Part shown: in pieces, positions 1 through 10,507 of the stretch
Numbering within the stretch: position 1 is the stretch's first letter
Layout: each line of letters begins with the position of its first letter
From: Dama dama
Taxonomy: Eukaryota > Chordata > Mammalia > Artiodactyla > Cervidae
DNA: 64,000 nt
Direction of reading: 5' to 3'
Assembly: GCF_033118175.1 (NCBI RefSeq)
Contig: NC_083692.1
Coordinates: forward strand, 12,707,501-12,771,500
The notes under the pieces: generated by a model
Told to the model about the DNA's origin: nothing
What the model saw: only the letters and a program-made list of their open reading frames with translations
The model's database searches: none
Position numbers and translations under genes: made by a program

Positions 1-1117
1 TACCAAAGAACACTGCCTCATATGCTATTGCAGTCACACATACACAGCCTTTTTTTTTTTTTCTTTCCTGTCTTCAAGAGGAAAACACATACAACCATTT
101 AAGGTGCACTTCATTTGCATAGAGAAATGAGAATTTTAAGATGTTGCCATGAAGCACTGCAAATAGAGTGCAGACTCTTTTCTCCATTAGAGCTCGAGTC
201 AAAATGGCAAGATGAATATATTCCCCTCTTCAGAAGTATCCTCCCTTGGGAGCTGAAAAAATATTTGTAGGAATAATTTTCAAAAACAATATAATTTAGA
301 TCATTTTGATTAAGGAAGCTATAATCCCTTTGGAACATGAGAACAATGCACCACGATTACTTCAAAATGATATTTTATTTATTTAATCAGAGAGATTTTT
401 CTCACTGAAACTAGCTTGTTTTCTTGCTCTTGTTGTCAACTCCCACCTTGCATCTAAACAGTGCCAAGGACTCAACAGATTCCACGCCAAAGCATCTGTG
501 CCATCCTTCCTTGTCCCACTGTAACTACCAAGGCTCGCATTTAAGCCGTCTCACCTAATTCATTGCTATAGACCCTCTATAGCAATGGGTCCTTTCCTCT
601 AGGCTCACTTTTTGCAATCATTTCTCTAGACTACAATCTAGATGAATGTTCATAAAAACCCAAGAGGAATAATCTTCCTACCTTCCCCTGCAACAAACAT
701 CGAATAGTTTCTTCATGGGACAATATAATTCATCTTTGGTTTGACATTCAACTGTTTACCACACACTTTCTGCTCTGGCTCAGATTGCAACCAGCCCTTT
801 CAACTTTATACCTTTTGGGTCAATCTGTGATACCCTGGGACTGGACATCTTTCTCTTTATCTAAACCCAACTCAAGTTGAAAAAACTCTTCATATGTCTC
901 TTGTCCACCCTAGCAAAAAGCAATCTATTCTATCTCTTAACCCTGATAGCAGACCTTCCATAAAGGATTATAGCCTCTTTGTCTAGTACAAAGAGGTCAT
1001 TGATCAGCCTTGAGTTTGGACTTTCTTAAGTCCATGGTGAGATAACACTCTTTGAAGCCATACCACTTGATAGAGAGCAGGGTTTTTCTAAATCCCAAAC
1101 AGTCCTTTAGGTATATC
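1..1117. other. Single-copy-like stretch, no gene seen
   Basis: I recognise no repeat family or coding exon here. There is a T-run near 51-62 and a perfect hairpin at 561-587, listed separately. Reading frames are short and uninformative. Confidence 0.5.
561..587. repeat. Perfect 11-bp inverted repeat (hairpin)
   Basis: The arms CATTGCTATAG (561-571) and CTATAGCAATG (577-587) are exact reverse complements around a 5-nt loop. No T-run follows and no gene is adjacent, so a terminator role is not supported. It may be chance or the remnant of a small mutation. Confidence 0.8.
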
Positions 1118-1686
1118 AAAAACCAAATATGAAGCACAAATGATAAAAGAAAATAGATAAATTAAATTTCATCAAAATTAAACACCTTTGTGTTTCAAAA
1201 GATACCCTGAAGAAAGTGAAAAAACGACTCATGGAATGAGAGCAAATATTTGCAAATCCTATGTCTGACAAGGGATTTATATCTAGAATTTATTTTTTAA
1301 AAAGCTTTGTAACTCAGCAATAAAAAGACAACTTGAAGAAAAATAAGCCGTCTTTGAATAGAATTGCTCCAAAGAAGATACACAAATGGCCAACAAGGAC
1401 GGGAAAAAATATGCAACATCATTAGCAGCAGGGAATTGCAGATCAAAACCACTATAAGATGTCACTTCATACACAGTAAGATAACTTGAAGCAAAAAGAC
1501 ATATAAGAACTTTTGGCAACAATGTAGAGAATTGGAAATCTGTATACTCCTGATCTCAGTGCAAAACAGTGCAACCTCCTTGGAAAATATTCTGACAATT
1601 CCTCAAAGCGTTAACTGAAGCCTTTCCATTTAACCTGACAGTTTTTAAAAGAATTGAAAATCTATGTCTAAATGAATGTTCATAAC
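1118..1686 (+). mobile_element. Old L1 LINE, 3' part of ORF2 (first segment)
   Basis: The sense strand resembles the C-terminal end of L1 ORF2, including a stretch near 1380-1460 that reads like the conserved 'addressed to cDNA' tail of mammalian L1 (QHH, ADQNHYKMS-like). Stops and frameshifts are frequent, so it is a dead fossil. The element is cut by a BovB tail at about 1687 and resumes at about 2108. The subfamily is not assigned. Confidence 0.7.
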
Positions 1687-2107
1687 AATGTTGAGCACCA
1701 AAGAATTGATGACCTAGAACTGGGGTGCTGGAGAAGACTCTTGAGAGTCCCTTGGACTACAAGGAGATCAAACCAGTCAGTCCTAAAAGAAATCAACCCT
1801 GAATATTCGTTGAAAGGACTGATGCTGTAGCTGAAGCTCCAGTACTTTGGCCACCTGATTTGAAGAGCCAAATCATTTGAAAAGATCCTGATGTTGGGAA
1901 AGAATGCAGGCAAGAAGACAAGGGGGTGACAGAGAATGAGATGGTTGGATGGCATCACTGACTCAATGGACATGAGTCTGAGCAAACTTCAGGAGATAGT
2001 GAAGGACAGGGAAGCCTGGCGTGCTGCAGTTCATGGGGTTGAAAAAAGTCAGACCCACACACGACTGAGCAACCAAAAAACAACACCAACAGAACAACAA
2101 CACCATT
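1687..2107 (+). mobile_element. BovB LINE 3' end inserted in L1
   Basis: From the GAGCACC..AAGAATTGATG block to a CAACAACA-type tail, this matches the 3' end seen in other BovB copies of the window (e.g. 28258-28582, 52446-52900). It includes the conserved GATGGCATCACTGACTCAAT block. It is 5' truncated, and the L1 resumes on the far side in register. The insertion site shows only a short TTCATA-like repeat on each side, so the target duplication is uncertain. Confidence 0.85.
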
Positions 2108-2555
2108 CATAGTAGCCAAAATGTGGAAAGAACCTGTGTCTCTATTAACTGAACAATGAATAAGCAAAATGTGGTATATCTATACAACGGCAGTAAAAAG
2201 AAAGGAAGTATCAATACTTGCTACAAGGATGAACACTGAAAGTATTATGTAAGTGAAGTCAGTCATCAAAAAAAAAAAAAAAAAAAAAAATGTCCACACA
2301 CTGTATAATCACATAGGAAATGCTCATAGTGGGCAAATCCATAAAAACACAAAGTAGGTACAGGATTTCCAGAGGCTGAAGGGAGGAAGGAAATGCGGAA
2401 TAACAGTTAATATATTTGAGATTTATTTGGGGGTAATGAAAGTATTCTGAAATTAGACTGTGGTAGTAGTTAGGCGACTCCATGAGTATGTTTATAGTTA
2501 CTGAACTGTACACTTTAGAAGACAATTTTACGCTATATGAATTCTATATAAAGCA
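2108..2555 (+). mobile_element. Old L1 LINE, end of ORF2 and 3' UTR (second segment)
   Basis: This continues the L1 cut at 1686, running through the TTCATAGTAGCCAAAATGTGG block to a 3' UTR ending near a CTGTACACTTTAGAAG block. An internal run of 23 A (2268-2290) breaks the element and may be an expanded A-tract. No intact terminal poly(A) tail was seen. Confidence 0.7.
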
Positions 2556-3529
2556 AACATTCATTTTATAAATGCCATTGGGAACAAAGTGTGATTTTTA
2601 AAAAAATCAGTCATGGAGGGCTTGAACCATAGAGTTTTACTACAATAGTAAGAAAAAGGAAGGCTATCAGAGCAACTTTCCTTCAATTTAGAAAGAAAAT
2701 AAAATGTTAAACCACAAGCAGGAAGCAGAGAAAGAAAGAAAAACTGAAAGTAAGAGAAAGATGGTACCTGGGTTCTCCAGTAGCCCCAAAGCACTGCAAT
2801 GCAGGCAAAATGACAGAAATTCTGATAGAAAACCTAGATCCCTTGAAAATAAGCTCTGAGACACTTTGGGCTGGTCTTCTGCTTTGCGGCATATCCCACA
2901 AGGTAGTTCCTCTGCTTCAAATGACTTGGCCTTTTATCTTTTGCAGTGATTGACCTTAGAGACCTTTGGATTTTCTGACTTCCTGCACTTCCGTTACAAA
3001 CATCACTCTGACTTGAGAATTTCCTCTATTTTCTAAACTGCATCTGAGTCCCTGTGCCCACCTCCACCCAGACCCTGACAGAGATATAAGGCTCACAGAA
3101 CAGAGTAAGACTATGAAGGGGAAAGTCAAGGTACCCAAATGAGCCTCTCGCCTGGGATGTCAACAGTTTATAAGCTACCATGTTTGCATATTAAGCCATT
3201 CTGTTATATCCTTTGATGCTCAGCAAGGGATTAAGGGAAAGTCTTTGAAAGGACACTAGACAAAGATCATCAGGAAAGAAGATTTATGGTCCTAGGGGGA
3301 CAGTGAGCAGCTCCAAATGCTGTCTGTCTCACAAACTACAGGGACAGAAAGAATAGTCCCTCATATCCGGAGATGAAAAACAAATAGAGTCATCGGTTTT
3401 AAGGTCAGAAGGACGGTAATATTCAGCAAGAGGCTAGCACAATCAAAAGCATCAGTAAAACCTGGGGGAAAAAGCCACTGACCCAGTATTCAGAGTTATC
3501 GTCACAATAAAACAAGGATGTAATGACCT
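2556..3529. other. Single-copy-like stretch, no gene seen
   Basis: No repeat family or exon recognised. The minus-strand open frames in this interval are short and have no motif. Confidence 0.45.
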
Positions 3530-3742
3530 TTGTGTGTGTGTTAGTCACTCAGTCGTGTCCAACTCTTTGCGACTCCATGGACTATAGGCTGCCAGATTCC
3601 TCTGTCCATGGAATTCTCCAGGCCAGAATACTGGAGTGGGTAGCCATTTCCTTCTCCAGGGGATCTTCCCAACCCAGGGATCGAACCCAAGTCTCCTGCA
3701 TTGCAGGCAGCTGCTTTACCGTCTGAGCCACTAGTGAAGCCC
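3530..3742 (-). mobile_element. Bov-tA SINE
   Basis: Near full-length copy in reverse. The tRNA-like head with its B box (GGTTCGATCCC-like, reverse) is at the right end and a short (TG)n tail is at the left. Imperfect target duplication: TAATGACCT at 3521-3529 and CAATGACT at 3745-3752. Confidence 0.92.
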
Positions 3743-4587
3743 TGCAATGACTTCTCCTGTTACCCAAATCCTTTGATGTGACATACATATATGCCTATGC
3801 ATCTACAGATTACATAGATGTAGATGGAATCCAGAACACTGAAACATAAAAGGTACCACCCTCAAACCAAAACTCGTGAAGAATCCTTTAAAGATAGAAG
3901 GCAGAAAGAATTCAATTGACAAAGAAAAGATCAGAAGAATCCATCACCCAAATGCACCCTAGAAGAGGGCAGCTGTGATGATGATAAGGATTCTGAGCGC
4001 TCCTATTTGACTAGATTAACACAGGAAACACGTTGAGACCCTGAGGCATTAGACAGTGAAACCAAACGGGTAACTGCACTCAGGGTACCAGGTCCGTTGG
4101 GTGAACACCTGGAGATCTCCACAGCATCAGTCCAGACATGGAGTGTGAGCAGTAGAGATGGAAGCAAAGCAGCACATTGGCTGCTATTCATGGGATCTCC
4201 AGGAGGCAGAGTTTTCAGTCTCTTTCACTGACACCCTGCCTGGCAGCCTTATGTTCCACTACTAGGTCACTTGAAGTTCCCTAAATGTGTCTACTGGTCT
4301 TAGGCCATGAGTCTGTACCTGCTATACATTTTACCTAGCAAGCCATCCCAACCCAAGGCATCTGGTAAGGGTTAGTCATTAAATAGATGAATATATATGT
4401 AAACTGTGTAAACTGCTTATGACCATGCCTGGATATAAAAATTACTCTAGGAATCTTTGCAATTTTTCTATCATTAATTATTATTATTTACCAATTACGT
4501 CTAATTTCAGGAAACCACTGCAGAAAATCATTCCTTTACCTGACGCCCCCAAAGTGGTGGGATTAGGACCTTCTAAAACACTTAGCT
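3743..4587. other. Single-copy-like stretch, no gene seen
   Basis: No repeat or exon recognised in about 0.85 kb. The last part (4380-4580) is AT-rich. Confidence 0.45.
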
Positions 4588-4803
4588 GGCTTCTCTGGTG
4601 GCTCAATGGTAAGGAATCACCCTGCCAGTGCAGGGGACGCGGGTTCAATCTCTGGGTCAGGAAGATCCCTTGGAGAAGGAAATGGCAGCCCGCTCCAGTA
4701 TTCTTGCCTGGAAACTTCCATGGACAGAGGAGCCAGGCAGGCTACAGTCCATGGGGTCACAGAAGAGTCAGACATGACCTAGTGACTAAAACAACAACAA
4801 AAA
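4588..4803 (+). mobile_element. Bov-tA SINE
   Basis: Full-length sense copy starting at the GGCTTCTCTGGTGGCTCA A-box region and ending in a CAACAACA tail. The B box at about 4641 is slightly degraded (GGTTCAATCTC). Confidence 0.92.
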
Positions 4804-5290
4804 CATGTGGGTGTGGAAAAATGAGTCTATATTAATCTGCCTCTCAATTTTAATTGTGAAAGGAGGAATTTTTAAGGTATTAACCTTCATATATTCAGCA
4901 TGTAATTCACATACTAGCACATTAAGGGCACTAAACAGTTTTACTGACAGAGTGAACAAATAAATAAGACTGTAAAAATGATCATTTTCTTCAGATAATC
5001 TACAAAGGGCGTGCTTGTCAGCAGATCTTTGAACATTAATTATTGTACCCCAGGGGCTGAAAACTGACATCTGTGTGAGCTGCACTGCCTTTGATATGAG
5101 GCAAGATATTTCATGTCTTCAAATTACATGGCTCATTGAACTGCCCTGAATAAGACAAAGGCCATCATTTTGCCAAAACTTCACTGCATGTCACATTTCT
5201 GTGATCCTAGCTTTTGAGAGGAGTGACTGAAAACTTCCTCCGGAGAGCTCCTTTTTGAGTTAGTCAAGACATAGTTGAGACATGGGTGTG
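4804..5290. other. Single-copy-like stretch, no gene seen
   Basis: No recognisable repeat or exon. The region is AT-rich. Confidence 0.45.
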
Positions 5291-5444
5291 ATCTCAGGGT
5301 CAGGAAGATCCCTGTAGAAGGGAATGGCAACCCACTCCAGTATTCTTGTCTGGAGAACCCCATGGACAGAGGAGCCTGGCAGGCTACAGTCCATGGGGTC
5401 ACACAAGACTCTGACATGAATTAGCGAGTAAATGACAACAGCAA
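5291..5444 (+). mobile_element. Bov-A SINE, 5' truncated
   Basis: Begins inside the Bov-A body (GGGTCAGGAAGATCCCTG) and runs to the normal 3' end with a GACAACAGCAA tail. The tRNA-like head is missing. Confidence 0.85.
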
Positions 5445-5458
5445 GAAGACATACTTAG

Positions 5459-5600
5459 AGGATTTCCCTGGCAGTCCATTGGTTAAGACTCTGGCCTTCT
5501 AATGCAGGTGAGTTTGGTCCCTGTTTATAGAGCTAAGATCCCACATGTCTCCTGGCCAAAAAAGCCAAAACATAAAACAGAAATGTTATTGTAGCAAGTT
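5459..5600 (+). mobile_element. CHR-type tRNA-Glu SINE, partial
   Basis: Starts with the GATTTCCCTGGCAGTCCA head typical of the older cetartiodactyl SINE and carries the GTTAAGACTCTGGCCTTC block and the AGCTAAGATCCCACATG block. It degrades after about 5566. Confidence 0.75.
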
Positions 5601-5661
5601 AAAGTCTTTAAAAATGGTATGCATTAAAAAAAAAAATCTTAAAAAAAAGACACAGTTGGAA

Positions 5662-5878
5662 ACTGTTGTTGTTGCTTATGTGCTAAGTCGTGTCCGACTT
5701 TGCGACCCCATGAACTGTGTGTAGCCTGCCAGGCTCCTCTGTCCATGGGATTTCCCAGGCATGAATACTGGAGTGGGTCACCATTTCCTTCTCGAGGGCA
5801 TCTTCCCGACCCAGGAATTGAACCTGTGTTTCCTGCATTGAAGGCACATTCTTTCCCCCTGAGCCACCAGGCAAGTTC
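5662..5878 (-). mobile_element. Bov-tA SINE
   Basis: Reverse copy with GTTGTTGTT tail at the left and head (reverse of TGGCTCAGG) ending near 5873. The head has lost the usual AAGCCC end. Confidence 0.9.
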
Positions 5879-5934
5879 AGTGGTCCTAAAACCACTCGTT
5901 TTTTCCTCCAGTAATGGCCACAGAGAATCTGAGA

Positions 5935-6334
5935 GTTAACATTATGTGTCCCGGTACCCAGCCATTTGGGCCAACATTATTCTAGATGTTGATGTTTCTG
6001 TGAAAGTATTTTTAGATGAAATGAGCATTTAAGTAAGTATACTTTTAATAAATCAGATTACCCTCCATAATATAGGTGACCTCATTCCATCAGCTGAAGG
6101 CCTGAATAGAAAAAAGGACTGACCTCCTCCCAGGAAGAGGAATTCTGCCAGCAGACAGCAAGGTCAAACTAACCTGGGTCTCTAGCCGACCTTGCAGCTA
6201 TTAGATTTGCCAGTTTCTACAGTTACATGAGCCAGTTATCCAAAATCTATATTGCTATCTATCTACCCACCTCTTGAAAACTCACACACAGATCCCATTG
6301 GTTCTGTTATTCTAGAGAAACCAGACTGATACAG
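5935..6334 (+). mobile_element. Old mammalian interspersed repeat, family unassigned
   Basis: Carries the diagnostic blocks of a widespread mammalian repeat: TTAACATTATGTGTC at the start, CAGATTACCCTCCATAAT and GCTGAAGGCCTGAATAG inside, and ATTGGTTCTGTTATTCTAG near the end. The same family recurs at 12331-12428, 24527-24900 (reverse) and 63640-63960. It may be an LTR or an L1-derived 3' UTR. I could not fix the name. Confidence 0.6.
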
Positions 6335-6468
6335 TGAATATGAACTCAGAGGCCACAGCTGACTAATGTGATATCTATCATATGCTAAAGCCTCAGTTCC
6401 TACCTCCTAGCACAGGAATAGAGGCTTCCCCTGGTCAATTTATTAAAGTAAATAAAGTTTATCCTCAG

Positions 6469-6688
6469 GGACTTCCCTGGTAGAACAGAGGTTAAGAACT
6501 TGCTTTGTAATGCAAGGCACGCGGGTTCAATCCCTCTCAGGGAACTAAGATTCCAGATGCCAGCCTATGTGCCGCAACTAGAGAATTCAAGTACCACAAC
6601 AAATAGATTCTACATAATGCCATGAAGATCCCGAGTGCCTCTACTGAGCCCTGGCACAGCCAGACATTATAAAGAAATAAACATTTTT
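6469..6688 (+). mobile_element. CHR-type tRNA-Glu SINE
   Basis: Complete-looking sense copy: GGGACTTCCCTGGTAGAAC head, GCGGGTTCAATCCCT B box, AGGGAACTAAGATTCC block, then degraded repeats of the GTGCCGCAACTAG type and an A-rich tail ending in a T-run. Confidence 0.82.
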
Positions 6689-6944
6689 TTGTTTTAAAGT
6701 TTGTCCTCAATCCCATTTTCTCTCTCTTTTATATCCTTTTCTAACATATATGATCATCTTCATCCTCCCACACAAAAGGCCATGTGTCCTCATGTATCCA
6801 CCACAGGACCATGCAGAAATTTAAAATTCCATGGGCCTGCCTCTCTTCAATGGAGCAGACAGCAGCTTAAAGAGAAACTACACACAGATGTAGAGAACAA
6901 ATGTATGCACACCTTCCTAAATTGAAGCTCTGTCTCCATTACAC

Positions 6945-7082
6945 ACTAACTCCCCATTCTCCCTCTCCACCCTCCAACCTCCTGGCCCCTGGCATCTATC
7001 AATGTACTTTATGACTCTATGAATTTGACTGTTCTAGGTACCTTGCATAAGTGGAATCAAACAGTATTCGTCTGCACGCCTG
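6945..7082 (-). mobile_element. L1 LINE fragment
   Basis: Reverse-strand L1 3'-UTR-like sequence, recognised from TAACTCCCCATTCTCCCTC and GAATTTGACTGTTCTAGG followed by AAGTGGAATCAAACAGTATT. No coding capacity. Confidence 0.55.
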
Positions 7083-7195
7083 GTATATATTGGAATGCAT
7101 TTTTAAGGTTAACTTAATATATGTCCTCCAAGCAGATTATACCTTCTGCCCCCTCCCCGCCCCCTGCTATACAGTTCTCATCACTTATCCATTAA

Positions 7196-7350
7196 CTACA
7201 TATAGAATGGGGACAGAGCTTCAATTTAGGAAGGCGAAGAACTCAGGAGATGGACGATGGTGAGCTGTATAACAATGTGAGCCTACTTAGAGCCACTGAA
7301 CTGTGCAGTTAAATATGGTTGAAATAGTATTTTATATTATGCTACTTTTG
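7196..7350 (+). mobile_element. L1 LINE 3' UTR fragment
   Basis: Matches the end of an old L1 3' UTR: an ACAGAGCTTCAATTTAGGAAG block, a GATGGACGATGGTGA block and a GCCACTGAACTGTGCAG block before an AT-rich tail. Confidence 0.55.
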
Positions 7351-7726
7351 CCAGGATAAAATCCTACTACTAATAAAAAGAAACTGTGAACTGACATGAA
7401 TTGCACTAATCGTGGGATCTCTTTGGGCAGCTTTACCTTTCCTCTGGGGCTGCTGTTGACACAGACCCTCCCCGAGCCGTGGAGGGCCTTGTGGGAAAGG
7501 ACTGTGCCGCTTCCGCCTTTCTGTGTGGGGTCCTTCTCCCCTACCTCTTCCTTGGTTGCCATTCAGCTAATCAGATGCTTTGAACAGTGGAATGAGAGGT
7601 AAGAGATCTCTGTAGCATGCACGTTAAGAGTCCTTTGCAAAAGAGAGGAGTTTTTAAGACAGTGTAGCTTTGGCAAATCTCTGTGACATTTGTCCACTTT
7701 GAGAAAGTTATAGTACAAGTTTGTGA
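7351..7726. other. Single-copy-like stretch, no gene seen
   Basis: More GC-rich than its surroundings around 7440-7540, with a 68-codon open frame on + and a 76-codon frame on -, neither with a recognisable motif. No repeat recognised. Confidence 0.45.
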
Positions 7727-7955
7727 CTTCTGTGTGTGTTCTCCGTTGCTCAGTCATGTCTGACTCTCTGGGACACTATATGGCCTGTAGTCCACCAGAC
7801 TCCTCTGCCCATGGAATTTTCCAGGCAAGAATATTGGAGTGGGGTGCCATTTCCTCCTGCAGGGGATCTTCGCTACTGAAGGATAGAACCCATGTCTCTT
7901 GAGTTCCCTGCATCGGGAGGCAGATTTTTTACCACTAGCGCCACCTGGGAAGCCC
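7727..7955 (-). mobile_element. Bov-tA SINE
   Basis: Reverse full-length copy. Target duplication AGTTTGTG at 7718-7725 and 7956-7963. The B-box region is mutated (GATAGAACC in reverse). Confidence 0.92.
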
Positions 7956-8232
7956 AGTTTGTGCCATGTTACTATCAAACTTGGATAGACATAGGAGAAC
8001 ATATGCTAGAAAAAGTCACAACTCACTATATATTTCAATTTTTAAAAACTGAAATGACTTGTGTTAATAATGGAATTTTATATTAATCCCCTTCAGTGGT
8101 TATAGGAACTACAAGCTTTAGGTTTTGTCACCTATTTAATTGTGCTGATATCAGCTGCTATGAAAATCTCCCAGCAATGACTGTTCTTGTTTTGATACTT
8201 GTTAAAAGCAAGCTGTCTTTATCCAAGCTCTA

Positions 8233-9449
8233 TAATAAAGCTAGTGGAGGTGATGGAATTCGAGCTGAGCTATTTCAAATCCTAAAAGATGATGCTGTTA
8301 AGGTGCTGCATTCAATATGCCAGCGAATTTGAAAAATTCAGCAGTGGCCACAGGACTGGAAAAGGTCAGTTTTCATTCCAATCCCAAAGAAAAGCAATGC
8401 CAAGGAATCACAACAAACTCTGGAGAATTCTTAAAGAGATGGGAAGACCAGATCACCTGACCTGCCTCCTGAGAGACCTCTACGCAGGTCAAGAAGTAAC
8501 AGAACCAGATATGGAACAACAGACTGGTTCCAAATTGGACAAGGAGTATGTCAAGGCTGTATATTGTCACCCTGCTTATTTAACTTATATGCAGAGTACA
8601 TCATGAGAAACACTGGGCTGGAGGAAGCACAAGCTGGAATCAAGATTGCTGGGAGAAATATAAATATCCTCAGATATGCTGATGACACCACCCTTAAGGC
8701 AGAAAGTGAAGGGGAACCAAAGAGCCTCTTGGTTAAGATGAAAAAGAAGAGTGAAAAAGCTGGTTAAAACTTGACATTCAAAAATCTAAGAACATGGTAT
8801 TCTATCCCATCACTTCATGGCAAATAGATGGGAAAACAGTGGAACAGTGAGAAACTTTATATCCTTGGGCTCCAAAACCACTGCAGATAGTGACTCCAGT
8901 CATGAAATTAAAAGACACTTGCTCCTTAGAAGAAAACTATGACACACCTAAACAGCAAATAAAAAAGCAGAGACATTACTTTGCCAACAAAGGTCCATCC
9001 AGTCAAAGCTATGATCCAGTAGTCATGTATGGATGTGAGAGTTGGATCATAAAGAAAGCTGAACATCAAATTGATGTTTTTGAACTGTGGTGTTGGAGAA
9101 GACTCTTGAGAGTCCCTTGGATTCCAAGGAGATTCAACCACTCCATCCTAAAGGAAATCATTCTTGAATATTCATTGGAAGGACTGATGGTGAAGCTGAA
9201 ACTTCAATACTTTGGCCACATGATACAAAGAGCTGACTCATTAATAAAAACGTTGATGCTGGGAAGGATCAAAAGCAGGAGGAGAAGGGGATGACAGAGG
9301 ATGAAATGGCTGGATGGACATGAGTGCAACTCAATGGACATGAGTTCGAGCAAGCTCTTGGAAATGGTGATAGACAGGTAAGCCTGGCGTGTTGCAGTCC
9401 ATGGGGTCACAGACAGTTGGACACAACTGAGCAACTGAACAACAACAAT
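8233..9449 (+). mobile_element. BovB LINE, 5' truncated with internal deletion
   Basis: Starts inside the reverse-transcriptase region (CTAGTGGAGGTGATGGAATT) and ends in an AACAACAACA tail. At about 8409 the sequence jumps from CCAAGGAAT to CACAACAAACTCTGG. Compared with the copy at 22233-24018, this removes the RT segment that includes the FIDYAxAFD motif. The catalytic YADD box is still present at about 8674-8685 (frame MSPCLFNLYAEYIMRN..RYADDTTL), but the frame is broken before and after it. The V-Q-G box reads VCQG, a likely CpG decay of VRQG. It cannot encode a working RT. Confidence 0.95.
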
Positions 9450-9498
9450 GAGACCCCCTAAAGGGTCACATTTAGCAGCTGGACTAAATAACCCTGAG

Positions 9499-9567
9499 GG
9501 CTTCCCAAGTGGCTCAGTGGTAAAGAATATGCCTGTCAATGCAGGAGCCGCAGAAGGTGGGGTTCAA
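9499..9567 (+). mobile_element. Bov-tA SINE head fragment
   Basis: About 70 bp of tRNA-like head (GGGCTTCCCAAGTGGCTCAG to the B box), then a jump to an AACTGAACAACAAAT tail. It looks like an internally deleted copy that kept both ends. Confidence 0.75.
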
Positions 9568-9607
9568 CTGAACAACAAATATTTTAATATTCCATACTTC
9601 TATATGG

Positions 9608-9807
9608 GTTTCCCTGGTGGTTCAGAGGTATAGAATCCACCTGCAATGCAGATGTGGGTTTGATCCCTGGGTTGGGATGATCCCCTAGAGAAGGAAATGG
9701 CAAAAGAGTCTAGTATTCTTGGCTGGAGAATCCCATGGACAGAGGAACCTGGCAGGCTACAGTCCTTGCAGTCACAAGAGTCACATAAAACTTAGCTACT
9801 ATGCAAC
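9608..9807 (+). mobile_element. Bov-tA SINE
   Basis: Sense copy with head, B box (GGTTTGATCCC) and a CAACAATACAACAATAC tail. Confidence 0.9.
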
Positions 9808-9972
9808 AATACAACAATACTTCTATATGATTCACGATCAGGAACATCAATGATCATGTAATTTATATCATTTATCAACGATCATTCAGAAGCACTGATA
9901 AATACTGATACATCTTTTTGTATGATACTGTAACTAGCACTGTATGAATTTGGTGGTGCTAGTAATAAAGAG

Positions 9973-10312
9973 GGCTTCCCTGGTAACTCAGCTGGTAAAG
10001 AATCTGCCTGCAAGGCAGGAGACCCTGGTTAGATTCCTGGGTCGGGAAGATCCCCTGAAGAAGTGATAAGTTCCCCACTCCAATATTCTTGGGCTTCCTT
10101 GGTGCCTCAGATGGTAAAGAATCTGCCTGCAACGCGGGAGCCCTGGGTTCAATCCCTGGGTTTGGAATATCCCCTGGAGGAGGACATGACAACCTACTTC
10201 AGTATTCCTGTCTGGAGAACTCCCATGAACAGAGGAGCCTGGCAGGCTACATCTATACGGTTGCAAAGAGTCAGACAGGAATGAGTGGCTAAGCACAGCA
10301 CAACAGAGTGAT
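9973..10312 (+). mobile_element. Tandem-headed Bov-tA SINE (two heads)
   Basis: A first head-plus-partial-body unit (9973-10090, ending at CCAATATTCTT) is followed directly by a full second unit starting GGGCTTCCTTGGTGCCTCAG at 10091. The same junction recurs at 53738-54065, 58303-58628 and, in reverse, 12664-12991. It is therefore a propagated dimeric subfamily and not chance neighbours. Confidence 0.9.
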
Positions 10313-10507
10313 AAAGAAGCCACCTGTCAGTGGAGGAGACGTAAGAGACGCAGGTTCATTCCCTGGATCAGGAAGATTCCCTAGAGGAGGAAACAGCAAA
10401 CCACTCCAGTATTCTTGCCTAGAAAATTCCATGGATGAGGAGCCCAGCAGGCTACAGTCCATAGAGTCGCAAGGAGTTTGACATGACTGAAGTGACTTAG
10501 CATGCAT
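10313..10507 (+). mobile_element. Bov-tA SINE, head truncated
   Basis: Continues directly after the dimer. Starts near AAGCCACCTGTCAGTGGAGG and ends at GACTTAGCATGCATG. Confidence 0.85.

Noticed and set aside
572..590. Rho-independent-type terminator at the 561-587 hairpin
   Set aside because: No U-tract follows, and such terminators do not apply to this kind of genome.
9973..10507. tRNA gene at the GGTTCGATCCC-type B boxes
   Set aside because: A and B boxes are within SINE heads. No cloverleaf with anticodon stem and acceptor pairing is maintained.
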